From: JBMNQS01 sp050944255 | Lineage (GTDB): Bacteria > Bacillota > Clostridia > Christensenellales > Maliibacteriaceae | Direction of reading: 5' to 3' | Assembly (NCBI GenBank): GCA_050944255.1 | Contig: JBMNQS010000003.1 | Span: forward strand, 1 to 64,000 | Length of the DNA stretch: 64,000 bases | Part shown: one piece after another, positions 1 through 9,157 of the stretch | Position numbering within the stretch: the stretch's first letter is position 1 | How the letters are laid out: each line of letters starts with the position of its first letter | Program-made: the position numbers and the translations under genes | Notes under the pieces: model-generated | What the model saw: only the letters and a program-made list of their open reading frames with translations | Database searches by the model: none | Told to the model about the DNA's origin: nothing

Positions 1-68
1 TTCGTCATTTCGCGTACGATCGCTTCGTCTGCGCCGCTCGGCGTAAAATAACCTGTTAAACCGCACAT
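1..68 (-). CDS. asnB: asparagine synthase (glutamine-hydrolysing), N-terminal fragment
   Basis: Only the first 22 codons lie in the window; the gene runs off the left edge. The protein begins Met-Cys-Gly-Leu-Thr-Gly-Tyr-Phe. In class II (Ntn) glutamine amidotransferases, Cys2 becomes the N-terminal nucleophile after Met removal, and MCG(L/I)xG is the standard start of AsnB-type enzymes. The ATG at 68-66 has AAGGAGG five bases upstream, so the start is firm. It could make asparagine or, like WbpS-type relatives in polysaccharide clusters, amidate a sugar uronate; the neighbouring wecB/wecC make the second option worth considering. The synthetase domain is outside the window, so substrate cannot be judged. 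Confidence 0.75.
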   Translation of the reverse strand, partial: MCGLTGYFTPSGADEAIVREMT

Positions 69-131
69 ATATGCCTCCTTCGGAAAGCCGCTGAATTCTA
101 TATAGTGACAAAATTTTTGAACCTGCTTTCT

Positions 132-160
132 AGTATACCCCGCAGGATCGATTATCGCAA
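132..160 (-). promoter_or_regulatory. putative sigma-A promoter of asnB
   Basis: On the minus strand TTGCGA (160-155) and TATACT (137-132) are separated by 17 bp, which places the transcript start about 55 bases before the asnB ATG. Seen by eye; no T-box or other leader motif was noticed between promoter and gene. Confidence 0.45.
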
Positions 161-360
161 TAATATTGGATGATCCAAAATACTTTTTAATGCCTGCGGC
201 CGCCCGCTGCTGCGGCTGCTCGTTCCAAACCGGAGCAAAATGCCTTCCGTCCGGTGAAAAAAGCGGCGGAGCAGCCCTTTCTATACAAGTTAGCGATGAG
301 TAACTGTTGGAACCTCTTTTATTTCCGTTAAAATATAAATATGTTTTGCATCGATTTGCC

Positions 361-388
361 TTGACAACCGCTTATACTATGATATACT
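361..388 (+). promoter_or_regulatory. putative sigma-A promoter of the mntP riboswitch transcript
   Basis: TTGACA (361-366) and TATACT (383-388) with 16 bp between them. The predicted start falls just before the first paired element of the riboswitch, as expected for a riboswitch leader. Confidence 0.6.
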
Positions 389-397
389 GAAAAAACA

Positions 398-487
398 CTC
401 ATGAGGGAGTAGTTGGCGCATACGCTGCGCTGTAAGTCAACATACTGGCCTAAACGGCCTGGCTTGCATGAAATAACAAGACTCATG
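398..487 (+). promoter_or_regulatory. yybP-ykoY manganese riboswitch (aptamer)
   Basis: The leader carries the hallmarks of the Mn2+-sensing yybP-ykoY class: a basal stem CATGAG (400-405) pairing with CTCATG (482-487), the GGGAGTAG block directly after its 5' arm, a central GTCAACATACTGGCC...GGCC helix, and the AACAAGAC block just before the closing arm. It lies directly upstream of mntP, a gene class known to be controlled by this riboswitch in Escherichia coli. The family is recognised from motif memory, not from a covariance search. Confidence 0.8.
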
Positions 488-525
488 ATCTGGCGTGAAA
501 GCCATATCTGCAGTCTTGTTTTTTT
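477..525 (+). terminator. riboswitch-controlled terminator before mntP
   Basis: CAAGACT (477-483) pairs with AGTCTTG (512-518), with a small inner GGC/GCC helix, and is followed by seven T. The 5' arm shares bases with the closing arm of the aptamer (482-487). Metal-bound aptamer and terminator should therefore exclude each other, giving a switch that turns mntP on when Mn2+ is high. The mutual exclusion is inferred from the overlap. Confidence 0.75.
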
Positions 526-576
526 GTATGGTATCCGCTTTCGCGCCATAACCATCATCACGTGGAGGAATTGCGC

Positions 577-1143
577 ATGACATTCATCGAACTGCTGCTG
601 ATTGCCGTGGGGCTCTCAATGGACGCCTTTGCCGCGTCCGTCTGCAAGGGGCTGTGCTTTGAAAAGTTTAAGATGAGACACGCTCTGACGGCGGGGCTCT
701 ACTTCGGCGTCTTCCAGGCGCTGATGCCGCTTATTGGCTACTTCCTGGGCATCACCTTCGCCGCGTACATCGACACCTACGATCACTGGATCGCCTTCGG
801 CCTTCTGGCCTTCATCGGCGGAAGGATGATCGCCCAGGCCATACGCAATCCGGACTGCTGTGAGGAAGATGACGGCCTGCACCCCAAAAAGATGCTGCTA
901 TTGGCCGTCGCCACCAGCATCGACGCCATGGCCGTGGGCGTGTCCTTCGCGCTTTTAGATGTGCGTATCGTCCCGTCGGTGATCACCATCGGCGTGACGA
1001 CGCTGATCATCTCCATCATCGGCGTGAAGATCGGCCACGCCTTTGGCGGGCGCTTTAAATCCAAGGCGGAGCTTGCAGGCGGCGTCATACTGGTGCTGAT
1101 CGGGCTGAAGATACTCATTGAGCATCTGGCGGCGGGGATTTAA
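577..1143 (+). CDS. mntP: manganese efflux pump MntP
   Basis: A 188-residue, six-helix membrane protein, the usual length for MntP (DUF204/YebN), which exports Mn2+. It shows the family's internal duplication: LSMDAFA (Asp16) in the first half and ATSIDAMAVG (Asp116) in the second, the acidic residues expected to bind the metal. A hydrophilic loop near residues 90-104 carries CCEEDDG. The start is ATG 577, with GGAGGA seven bases upstream; an in-frame GTG at 562 has no comparable ribosome site. The gene lies behind a yybP-ykoY-type riboswitch, so expression should rise with Mn2+. It is a single-gene unit facing the convergent wecB. Confidence 0.92.
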   Translation: MTFIELLLIAVGLSMDAFAASVCKGLCFEKFKMRHALTAGLYFGVFQALMPLIGYFLGITFAAYIDTYDHWIAFGLLAFIGGRMIAQAIRNPDCCEEDDGLHPKKMLLLAVATSIDAMAVGVSFALLDVRIVPSVITIGVTTLIISIIGVKIGHAFGGRFKSKAELAGGVILVLIGLKILIEHLAAGI

Positions 1144-1161
1144 AAAGGCTGTTGGAAAGAC

Positions 1162-1195
1162 GCGGGCGGCTCCCGATATAACCGGAGCCGCCCGC
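1162..1195. terminator. long hairpin between convergent mntP and wecB
   Basis: A perfect 12-bp stem, GCGGGCGGCTCC (1162-1173) with GGAGCCGCCCGC (1184-1195), lies between the stop codons of two convergent genes. The T tracts on either side are weak, so it is a probable but not textbook bidirectional terminator. Confidence 0.55.
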
Positions 1196-1213
1196 TATTA
1201 TGCCAGTTTATTT

Positions 1214-2356
1214 CTAAATAAATTGTTCGATTGGCCCATCATACGCATTGAAGAACTTTTTCATGCACAAAACGATCCGGCCGCAGGCCTTCCCGTCCCC
1301 ATACGGGTTGACTGCATTGGCCATCCGATTATAAAAATCGCGGTTGCCAAGCAGCCGCTCAAGATGGGCCGAAATTTCTTCGTAGCTGGTACCCGCCAAC
1401 AGCACCGTACCCGCGTCCACCGCTTCTGGCCGTTCCGTCGTATTTCGCAATACCAGCACCGGTTTTCCAACGGCGGGTGCTTCCTCCTGAAGACCGCCCG
1501 AGTCGGTCAGCACCAGATGGCAGCGCTTGATGAGATTGGCGAAAGTCCTGTATTCCAGCGGCTCGATCATATGGACCCTGGGATTGCCCGCAAAAACCTC
1601 GCCGGCAATATCGCGCACCAGCGGATTCAAATGTACCGGAAACACCACCTCGGTATCCGTGTGGCGGTTCACGGCGTCATTGATGGCGCGAAAGATACTG
1701 TTCATATTGCCGCCCAGGTTTTCGCGCCGATGGCAGGTCAACAGCATTACCCGCCGGTTGGCAAAATCCAGTGCGTCTAGGCTTGCCTGCCCGAAACGGT
1801 AATCCTCTTCAAGCACAGACAAAAACGCGTCGATCACCGTGTTGCCTGTGACGTAAATCTCTCCCTTCGTGTTCTCACTTACAAGGTTTTGCCTCGAGAG
1901 CACGGTGGGCGCAAAGTGAAGATCCGTCAGAACCGAAGCAAGGCAGCGGTTGATTTCCTCGGGGTAGGGAGAATATTTATCGAAGGTCCGTAGGCCCGCT
2001 TCAACGTGCGCCACCGGTATCCTCCGGTAAAATGCCGCCAGCGCGCCGGCAAACGTCGTCGTCGTATCGCCGTGTACCACAACCATATCCGGCTGTGCTT
2101 CCAAAAGCACCTTTTCCATGCCCGCAAGCGTTCGCGTCGTGATATCGGTCAGCGTCTGGCGCTGCCGCATGATGTCCATGTCGTAATCCGGCACGATGCC
2201 AAAGACGTCGAGCACCTGGTCCAGCATCTGCCGGTGCTGTGCGGAAACACATACCAGCGTGTTGAACACGCTTTCCTTTTTCATGGCGGCGATCAGCGGC
2301 GCCATTTTAATGGCCTCAGGCCTTGTGCCGAAAAGGGCCAGTACCGTCTTTCTCAT
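1214..2356 (-). CDS. wecB: UDP-N-acetylglucosamine 2-epimerase (non-hydrolysing)
   Basis: 380 residues, normal for the family. It interconverts UDP-GlcNAc and UDP-ManNAc in the cytoplasm. Visible family motifs are GTRPEAIKM near the N-terminus, HGDTTTT and HVEAGLR in the first Rossmann domain, TCHRREN in the linker, and DSGGLQEEA with TERPEA in the second domain. The start is ATG 2356; it shares four bases (ATGA) with the wecC stop, so the two genes should be translationally coupled. An upstream in-frame start nine codons earlier would lie inside wecC and is less likely. With wecC it forms a two-gene route to UDP-ManNAcA for a surface polymer. Confidence 0.93.
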   Translation of the reverse strand: MRKTVLALFGTRPEAIKMAPLIAAMKKESVFNTLVCVSAQHRQMLDQVLDVFGIVPDYDMDIMRQRQTLTDITTRTLAGMEKVLLEAQPDMVVVHGDTTTTFAGALAAFYRRIPVAHVEAGLRTFDKYSPYPEEINRCLASVLTDLHFAPTVLSRQNLVSENTKGEIYVTGNTVIDAFLSVLEEDYRFGQASLDALDFANRRVMLLTCHRRENLGGNMNSIFRAINDAVNRHTDTEVVFPVHLNPLVRDIAGEVFAGNPRVHMIEPLEYRTFANLIKRCHLVLTDSGGLQEEAPAVGKPVLVLRNTTERPEAVDAGTVLLAGTSYEEISAHLERLLGNRDFYNRMANAVNPYGDGKACGRIVLCMKKFFNAYDGPIEQFI

Positions 2357-3600
2357 AGCACACCGCCACCCAGCAGATAGCATTCAAAACCCACCGCTCT
2401 CGCCTTTTGCATATCCGAGCAATTCCGGGTATCCAGCAGTACCGGCAATTTTACGGCCTCTTTGAGCGCTGCATAATCGATATTCGAAAAGGCCGAATGG
2501 TTGACGGCAAGTACGGTAACCACCGCATCGCAAGCCTTTTCCAAAAGCGCTCCGGCATACTTGGGCACATGCGGATCGTATATCTCCACCCGGTAGCCCT
2601 TGCGCGTTAAAATCTCCGAAAGCTCTATGGCGGGGCTTTCGCGCACGTCGTCGACGTCCGGCTTGTAAGTGCAGCCCAGCAACAGCACTTTGCCGTCTTT
2701 TGAAAGTTCCTGTATCTTTTCCGCCACATAGTGGGGCATGCCGTCGTTCGTTCTGCGGGAAAGCCCGATGATTTTAGCCGTTTCGGGATCCTTTTCCACG
2801 ATGAACCACGGATCCACGGCCAGGCAATGACCGCCTACGCCCGGGCCCGGCTGGTGCAGATGGACGCGCGGATGTTTGTTGGCAAAATGGATGACATCCC
2901 AGGCGTTGATATGTAGATGGTCACAGATTTGGGCAAGCTCGTTGGCAAGCGCGATATTCACGTCGCGGAACGTGTTTTCCATAAGTTTGCACATCTCTGC
3001 GGTCGCGGCATCGGTAACGCAAAGTTCTCCTTTTACAAATACGGCATACAGGTCCGCCGCTCTCTTTGCGCCTTCCTCGGTATAGCCGCCGATAATCCGG
3101 CTGTTGTTTATAAGCTCGTGAATGATCTGGCCGGGCAGTACCCGCTCCGGACAATGCGCTACGTTAAAATCCCCGACAGCGCTTAGACCTGTCTTTTCCA
3201 GCTCCGGCACCAGAAGCGTCTGGGTGCATAGGGGCGGAACAGTAGATTCCAGTATGACCAGATCTCCTTTTTTCAGGACAGGAACAAGCATTTGCGCCGC
3301 GGCCGCTACAAAGCTCAGATCCGCCTTCTTTTGCGGTGTTATGGGCGTAGGAACGGCGATGATAAAGGCGTCGGCCGGCACTGGTTGGGCCGACACCGTA
3401 AGCATACCCGCCTCCACGGACTCGCGCACCAACTCCTGCAGACCAGGCTCCTCCAGGCATATCCTGCCCGTGTTAATGCCCTCGCAGATTTCCGGATTGA
3501 CATCCACGCCGTGCACCCGCACACCGCTTCGGGCAAACAGCGCGGCCGTGGGCAGACCAATATAGCCCATACCAAGAATACAGATTTGTTGACTTCTCAT
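2353..3600 (-). CDS. wecC: UDP-N-acetyl-D-mannosamine dehydrogenase
   Basis: A 415-residue member of the UDP-glucose/GDP-mannose dehydrogenase family. It oxidises UDP-ManNAc to UDP-ManNAcA with NAD in two steps. It shows the N-terminal dinucleotide motif GMGYIGLP, the LESTVPP and AHCPERVLPG blocks, the NNSRIIGG loop, and GVGGHCLAVDPWF with the catalytic cysteine, then CTYKPDVDDVRESPA in the C-terminal domain. The ManNAc rather than glucose assignment rests on these blocks and on the adjoining wecB. The start is taken as ATG 3600, where the family homology begins; an ATG four codons earlier is possible. A strong promoter lies about 60 bases upstream. Confidence 0.9.
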   Translation of the reverse strand: MRSQQICILGMGYIGLPTAALFARSGVRVHGVDVNPEICEGINTGRICLEEPGLQELVRESVEAGMLTVSAQPVPADAFIIAVPTPITPQKKADLSFVAAAAQMLVPVLKKGDLVILESTVPPLCTQTLLVPELEKTGLSAVGDFNVAHCPERVLPGQIIHELINNSRIIGGYTEEGAKRAADLYAVFVKGELCVTDAATAEMCKLMENTFRDVNIALANELAQICDHLHINAWDVIHFANKHPRVHLHQPGPGVGGHCLAVDPWFIVEKDPETAKIIGLSRRTNDGMPHYVAEKIQELSKDGKVLLLGCTYKPDVDDVRESPAIELSEILTRKGYRVEIYDPHVPKYAGALLEKACDAVVTVLAVNHSAFSNIDYAALKEAVKLPVLLDTRNCSDMQKARAVGFECYLLGGGVL

Positions 3601-3660
3601 AAATATTCCCATCGGCAATTGCTTTTGTATTTTGTATTTTATTAATTGCCTTTCGAAAGC

Positions 3661-3690
3661 ATTATATAATACTTGCAATTAACATGTCAA
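3661..3690 (-). promoter_or_regulatory. putative sigma-A promoter of wecC-wecB
   Basis: Minus-strand TTGACA (3690-3685) and TATAAT (3666-3661), 18 bp apart, in an A+T-rich intergenic stretch shared with the divergent glycosyltransferase gene. Confidence 0.6.
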
Positions 3691-3743
3691 TCCATGTCGT
3701 TTTTTAAAAGCCTGTCTTCAAGGCCTAAGCAATACTGAAATTA

Positions 3744-3773
3744 TTGACAATATCATTACTTTTGTGTTATAAA
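3744..3773 (+). promoter_or_regulatory. putative sigma-A promoter of the glycosyltransferase fusion gene
   Basis: TTGACA (3744-3749) and TATAAA (3768-3773) with 18 bp between. A start around 3780 leaves a short leader with the ribosome site AAAGGTG before ATG 3815. Confidence 0.55.
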
Positions 3774-3814
3774 ATAAAGAAATGTCTAAAAAATGTCTAA
3801 TAAAGGTGAATTTG

Positions 3815-6673
3815 ATGACACAATTTTTTGATGCCAAGAACGAAAATAGTTCCATTAAAAATCTCCCCTCAGAAGACAGAATATTTCATATCCTTAATCA
3901 TATGGTTGGCGACAATATACTGGAAATTGGCTATCTGGATATCAACTTTGATATCACAATGGGTAAGGACAATAAGTATGTGTTTGTAGTGGATCATCGG
4001 GAAGAAATCATCAAAGCTGCAAACCGGCGGCTGTTTGAGGTGGACAAAACTATAAGACGGAATGTCGAATATTGGCATGAAAATGGAACCATTCATTGGT
4101 CGGACATCCAATTTGATACGGTAATTTTAAACGATTTTTTTTATGAAGCGGATCGTCTTCAAAGGATCCTGCGGCAAACCAATGATCGCTTGGATAAAGA
4201 TGGACGATTTATTTTTATAGCGCCTTTTGGCATTGATCCCGAACTTAAACAGGAGGATAACTTCCTTGGGAAAAATATTTTCAATCCCGTACTGAATGTG
4301 TATTCTATTGAATATTTTGAGATCATTGAAGAAAATTGGATTGTTGTCGTCTGTGTAAAAAAACAAACTGATTTTGTCAGCTTGTTGGAAGATAAACTCA
4401 ATGCAGTCTTATATTCTTATAAAGATTACAAAGATCAAAAAAAGAAAAAAGAAAATTTATTGGAATATAGGCTAAGAAAAGAAAAGCTGAAAAATGAAAA
4501 ATTGAGTAAAAAAATAAAATCTTTGAAGGCTTCCAAAAAATATAGAATCGGTCTGGCCTTATCTGAGATATATAAAAATCCATTCATAATACTTAAATAT
4601 TTCAAAAAAGCTCTGAGATATCTACTAAAAATATCAAAAAGGATATATAGTAATAGTATAAGAAAGTTGTTTAAGTTTAAATTCAAGGGTATCAGCGTGA
4701 TTATTCCTACCTATAAGGAGATTCCTTATCTGGATGATTGCGTCAATTCAGTTTTGAACCAAACGTTAAATCCTAAAAAAATTGAGATCATTCTTTCCGT
4801 AAACGGTAAGGATGTGGCGTATTATGAAAAATTAAAAAAGAAATATGCCGACAATCAAAGAATACGGGTTATTTATACGCCTAAGGTTGGACTGTCTGCT
4901 GCCAGAAACTTCGCACTGAATTATGTGATGATGGATTATCTCACATTTTTGGATGACGACGACTATTTTACGCCAGGTTATCTGGAAGAAATGTCCAGAC
5001 ACTTGGATCATGATATCAGCATCGTCTGCGGCAGGCTGGAGGATCATGTAGACTCAAAATTGGATTCCGACACATACATCAATAGAGAGCTTTCCAAAAT
5101 CAGAGGTGGCGGTAAAACCAAAAATTATCTTAAAATAGGCGGCCTTTTTTCTCCGGCGTGGGCAAAATTATACAAAACGGATCTATTTAAGAACAGCTTT
5201 TCCAGATTTGATGAATCCGTTAGTCATACCGAGGATATACGGTTTTGGGCCGATAATTATCAGAACCTGACAGGCTTTGTCTATTGCTGCGATTCAATTG
5301 GAAAAGAAGCTCTAATCAGAAGAGTTTTAAGCAACAGTATGAGCAGGCCCTCGGAAGATAAGCTTTTTAAATTTTGGATCAATGACCGTATAGAGATTAT
5401 CGACTATATAGCCGACAAACTGACGAGAGATTGTACGCTGCATGAAAAAAGATTTTTGTTGAATAAAATCCGTATCCAAACGAAAATGATGTTGAATTAT
5501 TATCGTACTCTAGATATGGATAAAAAAAATGAGGTAAGGAATGTTTTATCCCAAAATGATAACTTTTATCTGAACAAGGGGAAGTTTTCCTTGACTCAGG
5601 GTATTGCTTTTTGTCACAACTTCTCGCCTTCGGCGGATACTTCGGCTTATGTGGCCGTTAAACGGCTATTGCAGCTGAACGCACTCGAAAAACAGGTAAT
5701 AAAATGGGACGTGGTCTCTTCGGATATGTCCAACTGTCGAAGAAACGATCCATACTTTGATATGTTTTACGCAAGATTTGTAATAAATGACAGCGTGATT
5801 TTACCCGGACCTACCTATTTTAATGAAGAAACGCAATATATGTTCGGCCGAAAAGCTTTCAAATGCATGAAAGACACTCGGGCTGAGTACGTATACTCCC
5901 GCTCTATGTTTGCCGGATCGCATATAGCGGCTTATCTCTACAAACTGAAATATCCCGGAACCAAATGGTACGCTGAATTTTCAGACCCATTGTTTATGGG
6001 AGTGGATAATAAAGAGCGGAAAACGGCAAACCATGATTTGGGTAATCATTTTTTGAATGACTTCTGGAGAAAATGTGAAACTTACGTTTACAAATATGCC
6101 GATGTTATTATATTTACCAACGAAAAGCAAAGAGAGTTTATGTTAAGCTATAACAAAGAAAAAGCTTTAAATAACCGAATAAAAGATAGAAGCGTGATTA
6201 TGAGTCATCCGCCTATCGATAAAAAATTCTGCAATATTATTCCCTGCGACTATACGATGGACAACACAAAAATCAATATAGGGTATTTCGGTTCTTTCTA
6301 TGCCAATCGGAGCTATGCCGATATGCTGAACCTTTTAAGCAATGAAGATGTTGTCTTACATTTTTTCGTTCCCAATACAAAAGTTTTTGAAGATTTTGAA
6401 CACGAGCGCATCAGAATCAATAACGTGATAGGGCATCTGGAGTTTTTGAATGTAGCTTCAAAAATGGATTATTTGTTTATAAATGACATTGATTTCGAGG
6501 GGCTTGTCAATCCTTATCTGCCTTCCAAGTTGGCGGATTATCTTTCCACGGGAAGCAAAATCATTGCAAAAATCAATGAAAATACTGTACTGTCCGAATA
6601 CGATAATGAGCTAATCATTAAGACAGGGAAAATCGATCATGATTTTGCTTTAAGTTTAACACGAAACAGCTAG
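3815..6673 (+). CDS. three-part protein: methyltransferase-like / GT2 glycosyltransferase / GT-B glycosyltransferase-like
   Basis: A 952-residue cytoplasmic protein. Residues about 30-190 look like a class I SAM-methyltransferase fold (ILEIGYLD near the N-terminus, then VVDHREE and a hydrophobic strand before LNDFFYEADR). A lysine-rich coiled segment follows (about 205-245). From about 292 comes a GT-A family 2 domain opening with ISVIIPTYKE and carrying the metal/nucleotide motif FLDDDDYF (about 380), with AARNFA before it. The C-terminal part from about 593 resembles GT-B (family 4-like) glycosyltransferases (FCHNFSPSADTSA, IGYFGSFYANRSYADML, PYLPSKLADYLSTGSK). It probably builds or modifies the island's glycan. 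Start chosen at ATG 3815 (AAAGGTG upstream) over ATG 3782. Strongly A+T-rich. Domain limits are by eye. Confidence 0.7.
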   Translation: MTQFFDAKNENSSIKNLPSEDRIFHILNHMVGDNILEIGYLDINFDITMGKDNKYVFVVDHREEIIKAANRRLFEVDKTIRRNVEYWHENGTIHWSDIQFDTVILNDFFYEADRLQRILRQTNDRLDKDGRFIFIAPFGIDPELKQEDNFLGKNIFNPVLNVYSIEYFEIIEENWIVVVCVKKQTDFVSLLEDKLNAVLYSYKDYKDQKKKKENLLEYRLRKEKLKNEKLSKKIKSLKASKKYRIGLALSEIYKNPFIILKYFKKALRYLLKISKRIYSNSIRKLFKFKFKGISVIIPTYKEIPYLDDCVNSVLNQTLNPKKIEIILSVNGKDVAYYEKLKKKYADNQRIRVIYTPKVGLSAARNFALNYVMMDYLTFLDDDDYFTPGYLEEMSRHLDHDISIVCGRLEDHVDSKLDSDTYINRELSKIRGGGKTKNYLKIGGLFSPAWAKLYKTDLFKNSFSRFDESVSHTEDIRFWADNYQNLTGFVYCCDSIGKEALIRRVLSNSMSRPSEDKLFKFWINDRIEIIDYIADKLTRDCTLHEKRFLLNKIRIQTKMMLNYYRTLDMDKKNEVRNVLSQNDNFYLNKGKFSLTQGIAFCHNFSPSADTSAYVAVKRLLQLNALEKQVIKWDVVSSDMSNCRRNDPYFDMFYARFVINDSVILPGPTYFNEETQYMFGRKAFKCMKDTRAEYVYSRSMFAGSHIAAYLYKLKYPGTKWYAEFSDPLFMGVDNKERKTANHDLGNHFLNDFWRKCETYVYKYADVIIFTNEKQREFMLSYNKEKALNNRIKDRSVIMSHPPIDKKFCNIIPCDYTMDNTKINIGYFGSFYANRSYADMLNLLSNEDVVLHFFVPNTKVFEDFEHERIRINNVIGHLEFLNVASKMDYLFINDIDFEGLVNPYLPSKLADYLSTGSKIIAKINENTVLSEYDNELIIKTGKIDHDFALSLTRNS

Positions 6674-9009
6674 TCAGTAATTTCTATTTTTTCAAATTGA
6701 TCAAAAGCAAACTCGCCAAAATAGCGGTCTCTTAAGCTATACATGACAACATACTCCCCAGGCTTGGAGAATTCAAATGTCATGCTGTAATTTTTATTCT
6801 GCTCATAATGCAAATGACTGCCGTTATAATAGATCCACCAGCTGCAATTAGCTTGGTAATCATATTCCACATCCACAATAAATTCAAATTTATTTTTTGA
6901 TAATGGATGAATGTGATGCTCTTTTATTATGGGCTGGTGGAGCGTTTCGTATTTCTTTTTAAGCACCATGCCTTTTTCAGTATAGGTAAGTTCACCTAAG
7001 ATCCCTTTTAGTGTTTCACCCGTTTCATTTGCGATATAATATAAAATTACTATATCTTCAGGGGCTTCAAATTCCATATATTCTTCTTTGGTATACGGAA
7101 ATTTCAGTATGGAATTTTTTGTATATACATAAAAGCTATATTTTTCATCCCCTTGAACCGTATTTTTGATCCGGACTGTTTGTTTATCAATAATTTCTAT
7201 CTCAGCTCCATTAAATTTTAAAGGATTTGTTTTTGCAATAGGAATATTGATTTGATCATTGAAAAGGCTTATTTGAATAGCATTTTCAAGCAGCTGGATA
7301 CCGCAGTGATTGTCTTTAAAGATTTCAACCACGGTTAAAAACTCCGTGCAATGACCGCTTTTTGTATATTCTAAAGTCGTGGATGGCTCACAAGTGCCAA
7401 ATCCTGTTGATAACATACTCATAGGCACCGTATCAGTTCCGTTCAAAATATTCAGTTGATCGATCGGATTCAGTTGCCTTATGATTGCCTTGTGATCGGA
7501 CTGTCCAATTTCCAGCAGAACGTTTTGACGGGCATTCTCCAAGATAGACACGTCATTTGATAAATTGAAGTACTGTGCATACTCATGTTTACTTTCCGAG
7601 TAGATCTCATCTCTGATAATGATGATATCGTTATTTCTTAAATAATAAACGTGCCTGTAAATGACCGCATCATGATAACCTCTTGAACTTGCCATTGCAT
7701 AGTCATAGTGAGGCTTTTTTATAAATTTCTGTATTTTGAATTTTTCACCGTTACCACTTGCAATTGAGTAGGCTTTATCTCTGATGCCTATAGTGGTATG
7801 CGCAGGTATGGATTCCATATAATCCTTATATTTATCTTTGGGCATATATCCGCACATGCCTGAATCTACAAAAATATCATAGCCCTTGCTGTAGAGACAA
7901 ATGGATAAATCGTCATGATGTTTATGAACTCTGGTTACAAAACCGGCCTTAAGAGATAACCAGGTTGCCTGTTCAAAATTATCCTGCTTAAAATGTTCAC
8001 GAAAAAAAACATAGCCGGCCGGAAACAAGCCCGAAAGTTCGACAGGTTTCCTGCCTTCCTTGCCCTTAGATTCGATATATTGTAATATTTCGTCATTATT
8101 AAAAACATCTATTGAGGTATCGCCGCGGCTAGATACGCCTTTACTGTCTCCAAATAGAGGCCTAAATTTATTTGGTTTTAACGCATAGGCAATAAACCGG
8201 TTGGCATTCTGCAGATAAATATATAATTCATTTTTATAATCATGGCCGATTAGCCGTAAAATATTTAAACATCCCCATAATAAGGCTGTAACCATAAAAT
8301 GATAATCCAAGCTGTTTTCTTTATGAACACCGTCTAAATAAGCGTATTCCACCTGAGCTTTCAATCGGTTAATGATAAATTCAATATCTTCCCACATATT
8401 TTTTTTATTCATGAAATAGATACCGATTAAAGCGGCTTTATCCACAATTATACCATGATTGTGATTTTTTTGATAATATTTATCAGAAAGCAGTTTTTGC
8501 AAGGATTGTTCAATAATTTCGATTATATATTTTTTTGAATTCAGTAGGTAATTCTCTGTTTCGGCAATACAAAAAAGATATACCAGATTCTCGATTCTTT
8601 CCGATAGGGAATGATCATTGTTCATCATCAGATGTATCTTATCACTTTTTGCATAGTTGTAAAACGATAGGATAAAATCTTCCGCAAGCTCAATATAATA
8701 ACTATCTGTTGTTAAACGGTATGCTTCTGTTAATAAATATATATGCCTCAAACCATGTAAATACAAAGAAAATGTATTCGCATGACGCTTAATGCCTATA
8801 TTCCAGTTAAATTCACTCAGCTTATGAGGATTATACCGTATAGTTTCAAGATTTTTATAACCTAATACTAAACTGCCTTCAAGCAATTCATTGGCAAACT
8901 CAATAATTTGATTTGAATTATATTTCATCACGAATAATTCTTTGTAATAATCAATCGTTACGATTTTAAGATTATATTGATGTTGCTCATTGTTTGCGTT
9001 CTTAGTCAT
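6670..9009 (-). CDS. heparinase II/III family protein
   Basis: A 779-residue protein resembling heparinase II/III-type alginate/heparan lyases, which cleave uronate-containing polysaccharides by beta-elimination. An alpha-helical N-terminal half is followed by the family-typical stretch with VHKHHDDLSICLYSKG and FVDSGMCGY (about residues 390-410), then beta-rich segments with a YRHVYYL block. No signal peptide is obvious at the chosen start (ATG 9009, with AAAGGA 12 bases upstream); a GTG at 9048 is the alternative. An intracellular or partner-exported enzyme is therefore likely. It is convergent with the glycosyltransferase gene and the two stops share the palindrome CTAG. It is A+T-rich like its neighbours. 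The substrate is inferred only. Confidence 0.72.
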   Translation of the reverse strand: MTKNANNEQHQYNLKIVTIDYYKELFVMKYNSNQIIEFANELLEGSLVLGYKNLETIRYNPHKLSEFNWNIGIKRHANTFSLYLHGLRHIYLLTEAYRLTTDSYYIELAEDFILSFYNYAKSDKIHLMMNNDHSLSERIENLVYLFCIAETENYLLNSKKYIIEIIEQSLQKLLSDKYYQKNHNHGIIVDKAALIGIYFMNKKNMWEDIEFIINRLKAQVEYAYLDGVHKENSLDYHFMVTALLWGCLNILRLIGHDYKNELYIYLQNANRFIAYALKPNKFRPLFGDSKGVSSRGDTSIDVFNNDEILQYIESKGKEGRKPVELSGLFPAGYVFFREHFKQDNFEQATWLSLKAGFVTRVHKHHDDLSICLYSKGYDIFVDSGMCGYMPKDKYKDYMESIPAHTTIGIRDKAYSIASGNGEKFKIQKFIKKPHYDYAMASSRGYHDAVIYRHVYYLRNNDIIIIRDEIYSESKHEYAQYFNLSNDVSILENARQNVLLEIGQSDHKAIIRQLNPIDQLNILNGTDTVPMSMLSTGFGTCEPSTTLEYTKSGHCTEFLTVVEIFKDNHCGIQLLENAIQISLFNDQINIPIAKTNPLKFNGAEIEIIDKQTVRIKNTVQGDEKYSFYVYTKNSILKFPYTKEEYMEFEAPEDIVILYYIANETGETLKGILGELTYTEKGMVLKKKYETLHQPIIKEHHIHPLSKNKFEFIVDVEYDYQANCSWWIYYNGSHLHYEQNKNYSMTFEFSKPGEYVVMYSLRDRYFGEFAFDQFEKIEITD

Positions 9010-9157
9010 TTGAGATTCATATCCTTTCAAAATCACGCGTTTATGCACACATCATTTTTCCCGCCTTCACTGCTAATGTTTAGCATGCTTTTTACGTTAG
9101 AATTATGGCCGGATTGCTCGTCGATCATTAACAATCTTTCTAGAAATTACAAACGAA

